DNA from: Takifugu bimaculatus
Taxonomy: Eukaryota; Chordata; Actinopteri; Tetraodontiformes; Tetraodontidae
Direction: 5' to 3'
DNA: 64,000 nt
Assembly (NCBI GenBank): GCA_004026145.2
Contig: CP034993.1
Span: 1,167,580-1,231,579, forward strand
The position numbers were made by a program, and so were the translations under genes. How positions within the stretch are numbered: position 1 is the stretch's first letter; each line of letters begins with the position of its first letter. A model generated the notes under the pieces. That model saw only the letters and a list, made by a program, of their open reading frames with translations. It was not told the DNA's origin and searched no databases. This document shows positions 1 to 12,934 of this stretch, in pieces.

Positions 1-1532
1 AAGTGTGAAAAACAGGTCAGAGAGGACTTCCTGTCTTTATAAACAGCCTAAACGCTATCCAGATGTTCCATGCCTTTCCCGTCCCCACCAAATCTGCTCA
101 CGTCAGCGCTAAATGGCAAAATATAGCCTCTTTAAAGTGATATACACTAACTGAGGCAAGGACATGAGTACACACTTCCTCACTTTGCTGCACTTTGACT
201 ATGGTCTAAAGTAAAAACGTCAACTCCGTGAGCTGTATTTATGGTGCGTTTGCTGTCGTTGCTTGAGTGCCACCCCCAATGAAAATGAGCAATATCTCTT
301 TTTTTTACTTACTTTTGCGTGGCAGCCTCCGTCCTGGATGAGCGGCTTTTTTTTTAGACGTTACCTGACGTGACAGGGTTCCACAGGAGGATACAGGCCG
401 GTCCATTTCCTGTCACCTTCGCTGAAAAAAGAGCGCAGGTTCAGGGGGAAGATAGAATCATCTGGAAAGTTGTGAAGGCATCAGCTGCAGCGGCTTTTCA
501 GAGCAAACAAGCACAGGATGTGCAGCACAGAGAACATGCTGTTGTCTGAAGTGTAGGATTAGCTGTCCCAGGTCTCCTCTTGTAGTAGAGGGCTTTCACC
601 TTTAGCTCTCGAAGGTATTTTCTAAAGGTAGCACATTGTGTAGCTATCCTTTTTACATTGTTACAATTATGGGATTCATGATTTTGATGCTATATATGTT
701 AAAAAAACCCCAAAAAAACAGGTGTGACTATGGAAAAACTGGCTTGAATATAGAGGGATTTGTTTAGGGATTAAAGCGAACTCCCAAAAAGTACATCTGA
801 GGATATCATCCTCGACCTTTTCATCATTCAATGACACCATACAGAGTAAATTACTGATTAATTAACCAGTTTAGCCCTCGTCAAAATGATTGATAATGCA
901 AATATTGCACGACAGAACTTTTAATTGATGAATGAAGGCAGTTGTCCGTCAGTGTAATTGTAAGTAATACCAGTGTGTCGGTGCTGCGAGTAATGAAAAC
1001 ATATCATTCAGTATTGATATATTGATATATTTGACACCACTGTTGCAGTCAGACGGGATCAGAAGGAATTGAAATGAATTATACTGACCCTACAACAGCA
1101 TCCTCGGCTGCAACCCCGTGGTCATTATTCACACATGAAAGCATTTCCAACCTGTCAAAAAACCAAACAAAAAAAACAGCCTAAATTAAAAAGATCTATT
1201 TTATTCACCCAACTTTTTATTCATCCCTTCTCCCCTCTTAATGCGCGTATTATTCCGACCACAATCTTTTTGACATGAGGGTCGTGTTCAATGTTTAATG
1301 CTGTTTGTTTTATATTCCTGCCTCATTTCCTTATATAAAAATTTATGGTGACATTCTCTACCTTCTATAAAATATTCATAAATGTCATTACTAATAACAT
1401 TCATAGATCACCTAAATTGATCCTTCTGTCAGGATTTTATCTGTGCTGCCCAGCATGGATCCATTAGTTTGGAGCGGACGACAAGCTCATCTTGTATTTG
1501 GTTTTGTATCGACAAGGAGAGAACTGCTCTAC
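1..1532. other. Unique intronic sequence, no feature recognised
   Basis: AT-moderate unique sequence with short homopolymers. It holds an octamer-type ATGCAAAT at 896-903 and a TGATATAT-rich stretch near 1015-1030. Nothing suggests a gene. Confidence 0.5.
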
Positions 1533-1567
<35 letters not shown>

Positions 1568-1604
1568 TGTGTGTGTGTGTGTATGTGTGTGTGTGTGTGT
1601 GTGT
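1533..1604. repeat. (GT)n microsatellite, interrupted by ATATAT and ATG
   Basis: About 72 bp of alternating GT units in three blocks, separated by a short ATATATAT and a single GTAT interruption. The interruptions indicate an older, imperfect array. Confidence 0.95.
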
Positions 1605-2462
1605 TGACAAGACTGTGAGATGCATTTGTCGATCAGAGTTTTCCTCGCCTGGGATTTAATCGGTTTATTTCACTTAATCTCTGTTTGCAGCCCATCAGCT
1701 CTCCTCGGTGCGAGCACCACTGACCACCTTTACCCACAAATTTGTACATCCCTGTCAAATTAGCAGCAGGACTGGGCCAGCAGTCCTCCCAGTTCCCTGT
1801 ACCTTGTTGGAACATCTCGTGTAATGAATCATTTGCATTTAAAGCTAATTTACACCAAATGAGCGTGTTCCTCGACTGATATACTCATTGTACAGCAGTA
1901 AATCCTTATTTTAGGGCCGGTTCTGCTCTTTAATACGTAGATTCCTCTTTTTTAAGTCCTCGTGGTCACTGCGAACATTTTAACTATTCACAGCCTAATT
2001 TCACTCATGACATGAAACAGACGTGTCACACATGTACTGTTTATCTCTCCTCCACATGTGCGAATGTATATACATTTATTTTGTCGTGCCATCACCTAAT
2101 ATAAAAGTTAATATTATTGGAATCACTGTGACATAAAATGAGTAAAAGCATAAAAGCGTTCTTCATCTGTGTCAGGCGTGGGAGGACAGCACTGAAACGC
2201 TAAAACCGCGTTGAGCTGTTCGCCGAGAAGGTACCTCTGGACCTGCTGCTCGTCTGTTAATGATAGGTCTGGCGCTCCTGAGTGTCCTTCTGTCTCTCGT
2301 CCGCCACCCTGACACGGAGATGAAAGATGAAATGGAGATTGTGACTGATGCAATTACGCTGCTGCTGATTGAAGGAGAGGCCAAATTATTACCGGCCTGA
2401 TTGGGCTTTGTCTGGACTGAGCCTATGCCACGCTCTGATTAAAGTGTTGCAGAAATGCCTGA

Positions 2463-2504
2463 GTGTGTGTGTGTGTGCATGTGTGTGTGTGTGTGTGTGT
2501 GTGT
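2463..2504. repeat. (GT)n microsatellite with one GCAT interruption
   Basis: About 42 bp of GT units split by one GCAT. Confidence 0.95.
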
Positions 2505-3179
2505 TGGTCAGTAGCTAGGCTTTAAAAAGCAGATAGGCACTTTTCGTCTTGTTTGACCTTCTGAAAAGAATCTTCCAGCATATGTTACACTGTAATCATG
2601 CTCAGTTTTACTCCTATTTCTTAAATAAACACCAGAACGGAACCAACATATCGTTCCAGTACAAGAGTCATGACACGCTCACGGTTTTCTGTGAGGAAGG
2701 CTCTCAAGTGTTGCTACCAAAGGTCCCCACGCTGCGATTCTTCCCCACTGTTAGTGGGCGCTAAGAGAAACGCGTCAAACCAGAGCGTTTCTGCCTTAAA
2801 CCGCGGACGTTTACAGCGTTTAAGGACGTCCCTGATTTCATCGCAGGAGGAAATAGCAGTGGTCGCTGCTGATCAGGTTTAGAACAGCAATTACTCAATA
2901 ATGTCATGAGGTTGTGATGGACATGTATGTTGAACGGGATGAAGCATAAATGCCCCCTCTGTCCGTCACTCTGTCTGTCTGTTGTCCCATCCAGGCAGAT
3001 GGCCCCCTCCAGAGCCAACATCTGGCTGCCAAAGCTGTTCAATGTTGGTTCGTTCTGATTAACAGCAAAACCGACTGCGAATGAACGAGTTAGCTAGAGA
3101 GCAGCCACACGTGTGCTGTTCCATGACATTTTAGTGGTGTTGTATAAATAAAATGACGTTGCACCGAGCTGAGTATTCG

Positions 3180-3570
3180 CTGAATATGTGGTTTGGACCG
3201 CAGCATTGACCTTCTACCAGAGGCCTTCCTTCTGTCTCTTCATTTTTTTTCTCCTCCCTTGAATTACAACCTTGTGCTCCCTCCATTTATTTATCACACT
3301 CTCTGTGGGTGTTTTTTCCCTCCTTAGGATCGTTTTCTGTCTTCCACCGTCCCTCCTTTCCCCTCTCCCTCTTTTCTCTGAGCGCTCTCATCTTCTACTC
3401 CACTCTTGCATCAGTCTTTTTCAAACAGCTTGTATTTGGCTCAGCCCCGTCTTCAAACATACAGTATATTTTAAAAGAACTGAGATCTCATGTTTTCGTT
3501 TTAAAGCCCCTAAGTTATCTGTGTCCAGCACTGCCTCTCTCTCTCCCTCTCTTTCTCTCTCTCCACCCTG
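3180..3570 (+). repeat. Polypyrimidine-rich (C/T) block
   Basis: About 390 bp dominated by C and T on the + strand. It includes TCTCTC- and CCTCCTTTCCC-type runs and ends in a (CT)n-like stretch at about 3536-3564. The two overlapping open frames here are compositional artefacts rich in Ser, Leu and Pro. Confidence 0.7.
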
Positions 3571-3677
3571 CGCTCAAAAACATTTCTTCCAACCAAAATG
3601 TTGTTTGTTAATCATCATTGGAGCCCTGTAGCTCCAGGTTGTTGCATCAGAATTAGCTCCACGATGACGTATGTATG

Positions 3678-3678
<1 letters not shown>

Positions 3679-3718
<40 letters not shown>
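3679..3718. repeat. (TG)20 microsatellite
   Basis: Forty bases of uninterrupted TG. Confidence 0.97.
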
Positions 3719-3722
<4 letters not shown>

Positions 3723-3942
3723 GATGTTGAACCATCTGAATTCACAGGGAATGTATTCATCCCTGTGGCCGCTCCCAGGAGCCCGCTGTTGGCATGGCAA
3801 CATAGAGATAACACAAGTCATCCCCACCCCTTGTTTTAAAACAAACTTAAAAGGATTTACTCCTCTTCTTGGCCGTCCATTCCTCCTCTCCTCTGTCTTG
3901 CCCCATCTGCCTCTCTCTGCAGTATTTAGCGCTTTCAAATAG

Positions 3943-5400
3943 GAACTTCTGCGAGGCTGGAATGAAAGACCTGCGTTGGCGTCACCCGTTCAACGGACAT
4001 CACTTTAGGGCTCCTGATAAGTAAAGCCATGATCGTCTCCTGCCCTGCTGCTTCAACCCAAGTCTGATGTAATCTGTGGGAAAACAGTCTTCCAGTGACA
4101 GAGTATCTGGCTGGAGATCCCCTGGCTTTATCTGTAAAGGGAATCTGTCGTCTGCGAGAGCTCTGAGTGACAAGATCTTAAAAAGTGAGGATGGTCGTTA
4201 CTTAAGAGTTTAGACAGATCAGTGTTGGATTAGTCTACGGCAGTAGGACGATAAGAAGGTTGAAGGCGTAAGTGCAGAATCACAGTATTGCTAATTTTCA
4301 AGCTGTATTCTTCATATTCTTCTGCTCTAGCATAAACAAGGGCCGATCTATGACCTTGCAGCTTTTATCGGTGACTCTGTACTCCATCATTTGGCAAATA
4401 ATTCTTTTTCTTATGTCAGAGAAGCTAGTTTTGGATGGGCTCAACAAATCAAACCCTAGAAAAACAACAGCTCCCTTGAGTCTTGGTTTTAGAAGTCTGC
4501 GACGTAGGCGTGAAAAACATCTAAAGCGGACCTGTTTCAGCATATGGGGGCTTTCTTGGCCTATATCTTTCTGACCATTGTGGCTGCGTGATCACCCGGA
4601 ACGCTTCCACAGTAGAGCAGGAGCACAACTGACACAAACACCCACAGAGTTCCAAGCGAAGATCACGTGGAACAACTACATATATGACATTGGGTTATTG
4701 TACTGTCAAGAGTGGAGCCGCTCTCTCCAGCGTCTCACTTGCCAAGTGTAGGTTGCTTTAGAATTAGTTGCTGGGATTTGGCTCCATCCTGGCTCACACT
4801 GATGTGTACGAAAAGGGTTGGTGGATGGAGCCTTCCTCACAGCTTGAGTCCTGTTACTGCAGATGGCTGCTTTTGCTGGCGTATGGATGGGGTTTATGTG
4901 CAATGCCAATGAAGATTTATGTGTTGAAAGCCCATTTGTTGTGGAAGGCACCTGTGGGTATGAGAACAAGAATCCCACTCACTGTGAATATCAGGGAGGT
5001 GTTAGGGGGCATTGAGGTGTAGCTTAGAGGGAATGAAGATTCCCATTCGGGTCTCTTTATGACTTAAAATGTCTTTATAGCTGTGACATGAATATGCAGC
5101 CCACGCTGTGTTCTGTAAAGTGAGGGTAGTAAACCTTTCTTATTGTTTATTGCATATTAAGGTAAAGGTGAACACGAGGAACCCATCCCGAAGCAGGTTT
5201 ATTACCTTAGACATAATATTAGCAGCAAAATGAAGTATTCTGGGCATCTGGACATTAATGCATACATGCCGCTTGATCTTCATGGAGGGGGAGACTTCAA
5301 AAGATGTATTATATATCGGAATGTTCTAATTCGACCGCGGAAGAATCCCAGCCACAATGTTGAAATTCACTTCTGAATATAGCCTGAGCAGCGTAGTAAT
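3943..5400. other. Unique intronic sequence, no feature recognised
   Basis: Mixed composition with no long repeats. Open frames on both strands overlap (4272-4574 versus 4298-4543; 4706-4978 versus 4712-5022) and have no recognisable domains, which is the pattern of non-coding DNA. Confidence 0.5.
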
Positions 5401-5407
5401 CAAAATG

Positions 5408-5466
5408 TCCTCTTATTTTCTCTCCCCCACGCCATCGCCTCCGGTCTACCTCAACATCAGGTAAGA
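5408..5466 (+). promoter_or_regulatory. Candidate recursive splice site or cryptic acceptor (CAG|GTAAGA)
   Basis: A C/T-rich stretch (about 5408-5430) and further mostly pyrimidine sequence lead to ATCAG|GTAAGAAAT, with the AG at 5459-5460 and GT at 5461. An acceptor fused directly to a strong donor is the form of a recursive splice (ratchet) site in a long intron. The last 20 bases before the AG are less pyrimidine-rich than ideal. Confidence 0.3.
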
Positions 5467-5818
5467 AATTGTCCTATCATTCCTCCAATCAATAGTAATA
5501 TAGCTCATAGCTAGCTACACACTGACACTGTCTACACTCAAAAGATTTAGATGTGCACAAATGGCAGCAGTGATATTTTATTGCCGACACCAACAATATT
5601 ATTGAAGCCCAGGTGGGAGCAGCACAGTAAATCCACCTCTCCACCATTGTTTGGATCTTTTATCAAGACTGATACTTCCCATATAATGAAAGTTATTTGG
5701 CAACAGCTGTCCCCATGTGTTGTCCTGTGAGGGAGCTAAAGATGCTCGCAGTAAACGCAGCTCAGTCCTGGTCTCTCTCAGCTGTGCTGCGCCTGAGCCC
5801 ACCTCTGACAGCTCCCTG

Positions 5819-5840
5819 CCCCCCCCCCCCCCCACCCCCC
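5819..5840. repeat. Poly-C tract (C15, A, C6)
   Basis: Fifteen C, one A, then six C. Long C runs are prone to sequencing and assembly length errors. Confidence 0.95.
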
Positions 5841-5899
5841 GGTTAATGACAAATGCCGGAGCGTTGAGTGGGCTAATGGTGAGGTAATGCATGTTGGCT

Positions 5900-7239
5900 T
5901 CTTTAGTAGGCCAGGTCGCTGTGGGAAGGACAGGACCTCACTTTCAATAAATTCACCTATTTAGGTTGAAAATGTAAAGGTTTTAATGGGACATGCTGAC
6001 TAATTTGACCAAAAAGACTGATTAAAAAGTTGCTCTGAAGAGCAGCCTGAACTCCATTTATAGCTTATTCATGCAATCAATAAGCTTTCTCAGCATGATC
6101 TCTCTGTATGATTCATCCATTTGCTCGGCTGACTCCCCCCAAAACTCCTTTTGTCTCTTAGTCACTTGTGCATGCGCATGAACTCTCTTCATCTTAATCT
6201 TAACTAAAGGCTCTCAGAGGGCCACGGTGCAAAGTGCTGGCCTGCTCGTCTATTAATAAATGGCATTAACCACCTGGCCCTTCAGGGACTATTCATTGTA
6301 AAGATGAACTACCTTAAACTACAGGACAATGCCGTCTCATTTTTAGGGCCTGCTCATTACTGCTCTGGGCGGCTCAAGACTCATCACCACAGCGCCTCTT
6401 CCGCCCCCGTATCCCACTGCCATTCTATCTTCTCTGCATCCTCAACCGCAGCTTTTTCCAGTTGTCCTCATAAGCTGAAGGCAAGCGGACATTTCACAGC
6501 CGAGTCAATAACACAACGAGTAAAATGATTACGATCACAAAGTTGCCATTCCTCCACATGGATTTTCAATTTTGCCAAACTCCGCTCAAGTCAGCAGTTG
6601 GGGCTCTGAATAGATTGTCAAACCCGTGGATGCACTTAGAGTACTTGATAATAAATATATATATATTCATATATAAATTTAGCATCGCAATCAGGTTTAT
6701 ATTTTGTCATGCTATGCAGCGCTATTGAATTTCCAATTACAGCTTTAAAAATGCTCGAGTAGCTCTGTACAGCAAGTGACACAATAAGCTGCCTAAGCTA
6801 ATTTTGCTGTGATTCATGACAGTGCAGTTGACTGTTCGCCTGCTGAATCGTTCACAGCGTAACACATAAGGCCTGTCTTGGCTTTAATTACTCTCACTCT
6901 AAATAAGCTTCAGCGTTATCCTGACTTACTCCGTTCAAACCGCTAATATCAGGATCAAAGAGATTCCAACAGTTTAAAAGGAAAGCGAAACCACCGCAGT
7001 CATTTGATTGGCTTTTGTTTTTCATTCACACGCTTCTTCTTTTAAAGGGATTTTCTCTGTGTTTTGTAGAAGATGAATCACCATACTTGGAATCGCTGCA
7101 CACATCTTTCCTCGTGTCTGAATGTCAAAATATTTGTTACGGGTTTGTTTTAAAACCCTGGCAGATGGGTGAAGGGAAGGTTTGAAGTTGTAGAGGAACA
7201 GCCTCATTATACTCACCAAGCTGCACAGTTATTCTGTAT
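5900..7239. other. Unique intronic sequence, AT-rich in part
   Basis: Unique sequence with an AT-rich knot (ATATATATATATTCATATATAAATTT-like) around 6650-6680 and a CATGCGCATG palindrome at about 6171-6180. No gene seen. Confidence 0.45.
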
Positions 7240-7374
7240 GAAGTGGAGATAAAAGTGAGCCCAAAGCTGAGAGCAAGGGAAAAAAAGAAGAATGCGGAAA
7301 AGGAATATAGGAAAAAAATGCATGATGGAAGAGAAATGCGGAAAGAAAAGGAGAATGGATCAAAAGAATCGGGG

Positions 7375-7467
7375 GGGAAGGAAGGAAGGAAGGAAGGAAG
7401 GAAGGAAGGAAGGAAGGAAGGAAGGAAGGAAGGAAGGAAGGAAGGAAGGAAGGAAGGAAGGAAGGAA
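7375..7467. repeat. (GGAA)n tetranucleotide microsatellite within a purine-rich strand
   Basis: About 22 uninterrupted GAAG units after a run of seven G. The + strand upstream from about 7240 is already strongly purine-rich, so some 230 bp form a purine/pyrimidine asymmetric block. Open frames on both strands (poly-KEGR and poly-FLPS) are repeat translations, not genes. Confidence 0.97.
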
Positions 7468-7910
7468 AGCACCGTATGTTTCTAAAAATGAAGTAAAATA
7501 CAAAGTGAAAGAGATCAATTATGGCTGCAGATAGCAACTGCACTGGTATGACTGCTCTATCTGCTGAGCTTAATGCTTTAAAGTCTCTTTTTCTCTGATG
7601 TCTTGAAGACATCCTTTTTTTTGCTGATATATCTGGTGTTAATTAAAAGCTGAATGCATCCTCCCTTATTTTGTGTGAGACTTAAAGTGTCACAATCTTT
7701 GTTTTATTTTCTACATTAATACAAATACTGACAGAAAGAAGGAAATTAGAGGTAAACTGAATCTGTCCTAGCTGTGCCAACAGCGTCCGCGCATAGAGTT
7801 GGGTGGAAAGAGGATCTGCTTCACCCTGAACATGATCTTTAGTTTTTGTTTTTAGCATTCGTACAAAAGATTCATATGTGAGAAACCATAACTGTAAACA
7901 CTGATGTCTG

Positions 7911-7977
7911 ATGACGTAATGAACACATTAATCTCCAGAACATGGTTTTAGACCATGTTAATTGAATCACACGTCAT
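7911..7977 (+). other. Two-tier inverted repeat (hairpin-forming)
   Basis: AACATGGT (7939-7946) and ACCATGTT (7952-7959) form a perfect 8-bp stem around a 5-nt loop. Outside it, ATGACGT (7911-7917) pairs with ACGTCAT (7971-7977). The arms between are unequal (21 versus 11 nt), so a pre-miRNA fold is doubtful. The outer arms are also CRE-like (TGACGT). Confidence 0.4.
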
Positions 7978-8537
7978 TTATCTGAACAAGCAGTTAAATA
8001 TGCACCATTATGGTTTAAAATTAGCTCATCTTAGTCTACAATATTGCAATCTAGTTTCTGTCTTATTAGCATGAAACAGTAGCTGCTGACTGGCTCATTA
8101 TTAACAGATAACAACACGTAACTTTGCTAAAAAGCTAAACCTTCTACAAAATTCACCCCCAGACGTTGCTGTTTGTGTCAGAACTGTGATGAAGTCCGCT
8201 AGCCTCTGTTCTCACGATCTAGAGGCACTTACGGAAATGTTAGAAAAAATGGCGGCATTTATACAACGTCTTTGTTCATATCGGATGCCACAAACTAATA
8301 CAACAGGACAATGTCAGAAACTTCAAAAGCCTCCGACATCATCCCGAAGCCCCAGCAGGATACCATGTAAAGATAAATAATTTAGTCATGAATCTAGCTG
8401 TCTTTTTGAGACGAGGTCAGAAACGTCAGTGTGTTCGCGTGTTTGCAACACACCTATGTTAATTCTGTCTTCTGAATACCCAAAAGAGACACACACATGC
8501 AAATACTGCCATTATTCTTCTGCACGTCAAACATGAA

Positions 8538-8541
<4 letters not shown>

Positions 8542-8579
<38 letters not shown>
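8542..8579. repeat. (AC)19 microsatellite
   Basis: Thirty-eight bases of uninterrupted AC. Confidence 0.97.
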
Positions 8580-8580
<1 letters not shown>

Positions 8581-8589
8581 GGTTTTTAT

Positions 8590-9590
8590 CCTCTGCTGCA
8601 CACGTAACACACAGGGGTGGTTGTATTGTTATTCTTCGTGTTTTGGTGCGTGGATACATCCATCACAGTCGACAGTATGCCATCTGTGCAGCGAGTACAT
8701 TGGTGGACGGCGTAATTCTGTTAAAATGGAGAATTTGTCCAGACATTGCTTCTTTTAGTGCGATGGCGAATTACCATCGAAGCTGAAGTCAGCTGGAGGT
8801 CAAAACGTTTACGTGGCCGCATGAAAACGGGATTTTGGACTCTTCAGCATAGGAAGATGAGAAGTGATAATTTGGCACCTCCGAAGATATTCTGACATAT
8901 CAGAGCGACTGTAGCTGCCTGGCTTGACATTCTATCATGTTTGTATCCTCCCACATTGAATATGCAATCAAATCGCTCCCCCAGCAGATGATTGACTCTC
9001 ATATCCCCCACATGCATGATGCGAACGTGTGCATCTGCGCGTGCCTGTGCGTGCGTGTGATGAGAGGGTTGTACCAACCCCTGGGATCTAGTCTGTGATG
9101 AAACATTCAAAAGGAGTTGCCAGAGGAGTGTATTCAGCACCAGGCTGTAAAATGAAGCTCTGGAAAAGCAATCTCCTCCACTCACGGAGACCTATTGCTT
9201 TCATTACCACTGAAGCTCTGAAGCAAAGGCTGTATTTTACTAAAATAAACATTACTGTTAGCTGTTATTCTCCGACAGTGGGTGGGTCTGATGGTCATTT
9301 GCATACCTTACACATGCGTGCTCCAAAGTGGCGCATAAAATTTTGCTGGGGTTGTTTTTGCAAAGCATGTCGTATGTACAGCGTTTCCATCCCACACACA
9401 ATAAATTAAGACAAATAGATTGCATTAAATGTAGAGTATCTGTGCTAAAGCCATTGATTAATGCTGCCGTTTGCTCATTCACACCCTGCACTGATTTATG
9501 AGCACTTTTACAGCTGATAATTTTCAGCTTGCACATTGTTCATTTAAAAGTGCTGCATCTGAAAATAAGAGTGTGGTTGTGTGGCATGCA
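8590..9590. other. Unique intronic sequence, no gene recognised
   Basis: Mixed-composition unique sequence with an octamer-type ATTTGCAT at 9296-9303. Open frames of 92-113 codons on both strands overlap and show no domain. Confidence 0.45.
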
Positions 9591-9596
9591 CATAGG

Positions 9597-9598
<2 letters not shown>

Positions 9599-9648
<50 letters not shown>
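9599..9648. repeat. (AC)25 microsatellite
   Basis: About fifty bases of uninterrupted AC. Confidence 0.97.
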
Positions 9649-9650
<2 letters not shown>

Positions 9651-9659
9651 TAGGGCCAT

Positions 9660-11030
9660 GTACGGAGCAAGGGAGCACTCCCGTTCATTAGCAGATGGAA
9701 GGATTGTGTATCATAAGGCTAGCCTGGGGGGGCTCAGAGGAAGACCAAAACAGCCCGACCCCTTCATGTCAAACATTTCAGCAGATGCACATTGACAGTG
9801 CTCTGACTGTTCAAGGTTACTGGGTCAAGGTCAAACCTTGTAAATCATGTCATATTGTTTTATGCAGCCTACACAACGGATCTCTTTGCCCGACCCCCCC
9901 GATGAACTGCAGTACATTTGCTATTTGAGGCTTTAAAGAGGTCATGTGGTGCTGCTGCAATCACAAATATGCTTGTGGGCACGTGAACTCGCTACACACC
10001 ATGTTGTCTGTCTACTTTGGGGACTTGGGTGTCGTGTTCTATGTTGGAGACAGAGACCAGGTCCCAGAGGGGAGTTGCTGGTTACTCTGACAAGTTGCTC
10101 TGAATTAGAACTCCTCATCCTGTCACCATCACCACCCTCGCTCTTTTCCCGGTGTCCTCCCGTCCGCACCTCTTCCTCAACCAAGTTGCAGAGTCGTAAT
10201 GCCGATAATGGCCATTTAATAGACTTTTTTTGTCGTATTTGCCGGTGTCGATGCAGTGCGGGTTGCTTCTGACATGGCTATTGATTTCAGATTCCACCTG
10301 CTCACTGGAGAGGATACAGAGATTGCAACAGGGACGCAAGGCCAACCCAAGGGCTTACAGGGCAAAGGCAAGGTTTGAAGGGCAGGGCCAGGCTCAGGCT
10401 TTCAAAATGACCCACCCCAATATGACCCCCCCCTTCCCCAGTTAAATGACTCATATTAAAACAATTTACCCTTTCTGTTTTCTGCTTCAGTTTAATTTTA
10501 TTTTATGTCGCCTTTGTTTCCAAATTGTCTTTCTTTGCATCGACCTGTATTGGAGTTGTGGGCTGAAGCAGGTGGTCATAACTCAGGTCTGCTCCATAAA
10601 AGTGTCAGACACGCATGAGCCCTGCATTAAAGGGTCAGGCTGGGCTTCATTATCAGAATCACCCTGATGTGCTGGTAGCCTGGCCTAAAGGGTCGCACTC
10701 CTTATTATGTGCCACCATGTATTTCTGTTTACCTCTAAATGATTGGAAACTGTGTAATGCTGCTAGCTCCCATCGCACAGCCTGTTCTGAAACACATGGT
10801 TATTGTTGCTATGTCCACTGCCAAAAATTAGCCCCAAAGAATGAATGATTGCAGATCAGCAAGCCAAATGGATCTGCAACAATACAAGGCTGCCAGAAAT
10901 GTTGTAATTTGCAGTCGGTAGCACTTTTGGGGAGCTTTTTGCTCAAAAGGTTCACAGAGAATAGACTAAATTTGATAGATAGATGAATAAAGAAAGAAAG
11001 CTAGATCTACTTTAATATGTGAATGACTAT
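9660..11030. other. Unique intronic sequence, no gene recognised
   Basis: Mixed-composition unique sequence. Opposed open frames at 9942-10345 are uninformative, and no repeat family was recognised. Confidence 0.45.
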
Positions 11031-11031
11031 T

Positions 11032-11045
11032 GGGGGGGGGGGGGG
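11032..11045. repeat. Poly-G run (G14)
   Basis: Fourteen consecutive G, with a second G8 run about 50 bp downstream. Confidence 0.9.
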
Positions 11046-11099
11046 TATGAAAAGCAATTGAAGGGATTAAGTGAAAGGCCAGATGGGGGGGGGAAATAA

Positions 11100-12420
11100 G
11101 TGTTTTTGAATGTGAAGGGAGGATGGAGAATGAGCCAGCACTGATAACACCTACATAAAGCCAGACATTTCTGCATTGTTTCTCAAACCTACTCTGAGGC
11201 CTGTGAATGGGTTGCTGGCGTCAGTGATTGACCTCCCTGCTGCTGGGATCCTTCATTAATTCATAGAGCATAGGACCCAGGTGCTTTCAGTGCACCAGTT
11301 GTGGCCTTGAACGATGCCTGTTTAAAAAAAGACCTAATTTCCATTCAGGGGACTCTAAGCACTTATGCTTGTTATGCCCAGGAGGGCAGTATGGTGCTGT
11401 ACGGAGTTCCAGAGCAAGCAAATCAGTCTGGGAACCAAGGCATGATGACTTAGGGAGCAGGTAAAATAGGAGTTGCTTTGGTCATTGTTACCTCAGTGAC
11501 TGACTTTATGGACTGACTTTATTGTTCCTTTTCAAATGTCTTTATCTGACTGGTGACAAATGACCCCCCCCCAAAACTGTCATTATTAATATGCACCACC
11601 AGCGTTGCCCGTATCCCCTCCAACACCTAATCAGGCTTCATTCAGATTTGCACAGATGTAGTTCATGTATTATGCAGAATTAATTGCTACTTCAATAGTC
11701 ATTAATAAGGAGTAGGTCAGTCCCTGAATAAGCAATGATACGATTGTTGATGAGGCACATCGCAGGTGATCCTGACGCTTTATTGATCAGGACAGTTCAC
11801 AGGCTCTATTCCTGACTTTGATACCCAACACCATTTGACATACCTTTTACCTCAATTCTTTTAAACCTGTGCAACAACCATCCCATGGTGACCGTTGTAT
11901 TTGGGTGGTGCGTTTATGTGCTATCGGATTCATTTGAGCTCTGTCTCAACGCTTTGTATTCACACTTCATACCAACTGATCAGAGCACCCATGGGAGAAT
12001 AGAAAAGGAACATCAGCTGTTATCTACGGCTCCTAATTGCTTTCATTCTTTTCTTTATTGTGCGACGTACTTTGATGTCACCATTGAGTTTGATATTCTG
12101 TATATCAGTCGCAGGTTTGGGGAAGTGGTCGGAATTCCAGGATGCCTGATGTGCTATTGAAATATTTGTTTGCGCAGCTCAGCGACATTTAATCTCCCTC
12201 TGTTTATCAGTTTCCGCTTGATTTATTTCTTCACCTTCACGTATTTATTGAATTTAATTACCCCTTAGATCCCAAACACAAACCTGCTTCTGTTTCGGGC
12301 TAAGATGTGAAGGAGGGCCGGAGAAAAAGGGAAAAGGAGGAGTTGGCATGGCGCCGGGGAGAAAACAAGATTCAGATAAATAACCCTGTTAAAAGCAATA
12401 GACTATATGTCCGGTTTTAT
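11100..12420. other. Unique intronic sequence, no gene recognised
   Basis: AT-moderate unique sequence. A 91-codon open frame at 11885-12160 has no recognisable domain or matching splice context. Confidence 0.45.
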
Positions 12421-12422
12421 AT

Positions 12423-12424
<2 letters not shown>

Positions 12425-12487
<63 letters not shown>
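12425..12487. repeat. (AC)n microsatellite, about 30 units
   Basis: About 63 bp of AC with one G interruption near the 3' end. Confidence 0.97.
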
Positions 12488-12934
12488 AAATTAGCCAAAG
12501 AGGTAAGTAAATCAGCTTGATAGTCGTAAAGTAGGACAAGTACTCTAAAAAATGGTTAAACATTCTGTAATCTGTCTGCAGCCACATTGACCACAAAAAT
12601 ATCATCCACTTAATTAGACAGTAATTGTGAGAATGGGCTTCTCTTTTATGTGCTTTGCATTTGGTCATAAAAACAATTGTATACTATTTTGAACCAAACA
12701 GTGTGGCCAGAGTTCACTCTAGTCACATGGAAAAGCAAGACTGTGATTAATTTCAGTCTTCAGTCTTCTGTGTTCTGTTCTGTATTTAAAAAGTTTATTT
12801 ACTATATTTGCTGCATATAGTGAAGAGGGAGCAGGCTGCTGGATTAATTATCTTCATTCAATCAGCAGTGGAAAGAACATAATCAAGAGCATTTCTATTC
12901 CTGGGATGAAAAGCATAATGGGACCATTTTAATA

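Noticed and set aside
7137..7612. Overlapping frames encoding poly-FLPS or poly-KEGR
   Set aside because: These are translations of the (GGAA)n microsatellite.
12495..12510. AAAGAG|GTAAGTAA as a recursive splice site
   Set aside because: The donor half is excellent, but there is no pyrimidine tract or proper acceptor before it; an AC microsatellite and purines precede it.
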